From the NCBI GenBank assembly GCA_945860265.1, contig CAMAQF010000030.1:1-44611 (forward strand): 44,611 nt of DNA, in the 5' to 3' direction. Shown here one piece after another: positions 43,682 through 44,611 of the stretch (its first letter is position 1; every line of letters starts with the position of its first letter). This stretch comes from Emticicia agri (lineage in GTDB: Bacteria; Bacteroidota; Bacteroidia; Cytophagales; Spirosomataceae). A model generated the notes under the pieces. The model saw only the letters and a program-made list of their open reading frames with translations. It ran no database searches and was not told the origin of the DNA. Both the position numbers and the translations under genes were made by a program.

Positions 43682-44611
43682 TTATTCCAAATGGTCAACA
43701 ATCAAGTTTTTCTCATCAAAATCAGTCTGATAAACTACTTTTCCAGTATATGAATTAGAAACTTTCACCCAATCGATTGAGCCAGTACCTTTGAAAGTTA
43801 TGCGAGCATCAACCAAACCAGCAAAGGGTTCGTTGGTTATAAAATTGCCTTTAAACGCCAATTTATGATTTACAAAGACCTCCAAAACTTTCCCTTTCAC
43901 GAGAAACTTAAAAACATTCCACTCATCTTGATTTACGCCAAATTCATCTAAATCAATGTTTTTTTGTCTTGCTCTCGTTCCAAAATACGTTTTCCCGGCG
44001 ATTAACATGGCAAATTCGGTGCAGCCTATGGTCGTGAAATTGGCATCAATAGAATTAAAATTTTTATCAAACAAGGTAATACGCATATCATAACAACTTT
44101 CTCCGCCTTCACTTTGAGGATTCTTTATTCGGGCTTCGAATTGTGTACTATCAAATTTTACTCCAAAATCTTGCGATAGTGCATGAACCGAATTATTCAT
44201 ATCAGATTCCGATTTTATTTCATTAAATAGATGCTTTGAGTCAAAATGAAAAACCCCATCTTTAATAAATAAATTCGTAGGCTTAATGTTGGTAGTCCAA
44301 TATTTTCCATACGCTACACCATAGCCCCAAGCCGTCCATAAATTTGGCTTTGAGTAAACTACATGGTAGAGATTTTTAACCACTTTTTTATTGACCAATA
44401 GTGCGAGATTATAAATACCCGGATAAAAATAGGTTTTAGAAAGGGTATCAGTTTTTTTTTTTTGAGACAAACGAATACCCTTCAGCTGAAGAAGACGTAA
44501 TTATTTTCCCTACGCCTGTCTCTATTTCTATATCTTGCACATTCGGCAGGGAGGAAACATCATATTTGATTCTAACCGCCTGCGGATAAGTCCCAACGGT
44601 TTTTATGATTT
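43682..44611 (-). pseudogene. Large uncharacterised protein, partial, frame broken at an A12 run (pseudogene or slippage-controlled)
   Basis: The gene continues past the right edge. From 44609 the minus strand is open (TVGTYPQAVRIKYDVSSLP, continuing to SAEGYSFVSKKK) down to a run of 12 A (plus strand T12, 44452-44463), after which it hits TGA. The downstream frame continues at once with TDTLSKTYFYPGIYNLALLV and runs 250 more codons to 43682. With 11 A the two would be one frame. The C-terminal part (about 44200-43690) looks like a beta-sandwich of the LamG/concanavalin type, with GKYWTTNIKPTNLFIKDG and a Cys pair. Function unknown. A sequencing error in the homopolymer would also explain it. 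Confidence 0.6.

Overview
The window looks like a chromosomal segment of a Bacteroidota bacterium, most likely order Cytophagales. The grounds are AT-rich DNA, few Shine-Dalgarno sequences, several promoters of the Bacteroidota type (TTTG or TTG, 18-22 nt, TAnnTTTG), an Alternative Complex III / aa3 oxidase gene cluster, SecD and SecF fused in one protein, and many small lipoproteins of unknown function. The genus cannot be fixed from the sequence alone.

Layout. (1) 1-3350 is accessory DNA. It holds the 3' part of a gene for a MepA-like (M74/LAS) peptidoglycan endopeptidase, joined by an ATGA overlap to a lipoprotein gene; together they suggest a cell-wall toxin and its periplasmic immunity protein. 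Next comes a complete but inactivated IS3-family element (1761-3100, TAG target duplication) and a scrap of another repeat. (2) 3354-20377, all on the minus strand, is one continuous respiratory operon in the order actA-B-C-D-E-F, cox subunit II, cox subunit I, heme A synthase, heme O synthase, two cox subunit III-type genes, cox subunit IV, sco, a DUF420/CtaM-like gene and a small conserved CxxC membrane protein. A near-consensus promoter lies just upstream of actA and a terminator follows the last gene. The products form a quinol:cytochrome c oxidoreductase (ACIII), the aa3-type terminal oxidase and the factors that make heme A and load copper. (3) 20812-33824 is a mosaic of short housekeeping units: an AlkA-type glycosylase, a CoA-binding protein, a YdcF protein, a YtxH-like protein, an AIM24 protein, a Tat-exported TIM-barrel isomerase-like protein, RNase HII, a MATE exporter, a KUP potassium transporter, lipoproteins, a DUF2807 protein and a 7TM-AraC regulator. 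(4) 34035-43257 holds secDF, a 1009-residue kinase / M23 peptidase / PLP-enzyme fusion, DNA polymerase IV, a lipoprotein and a YebC-family regulator. (5) 43258-44611 has a decayed small secreted gene and a partial gene broken at an A12 homopolymer.

Most worth a second look: the endopeptidase/lipoprotein pair at the left edge, the three-domain fusion protein, the single-operon ACIII-aa3 cluster with its extra-heme ActA and its uncharacterised last gene, and the homopolymer-interrupted gene at the right edge. I saw no rRNA, tRNA, CRISPR array or origin.
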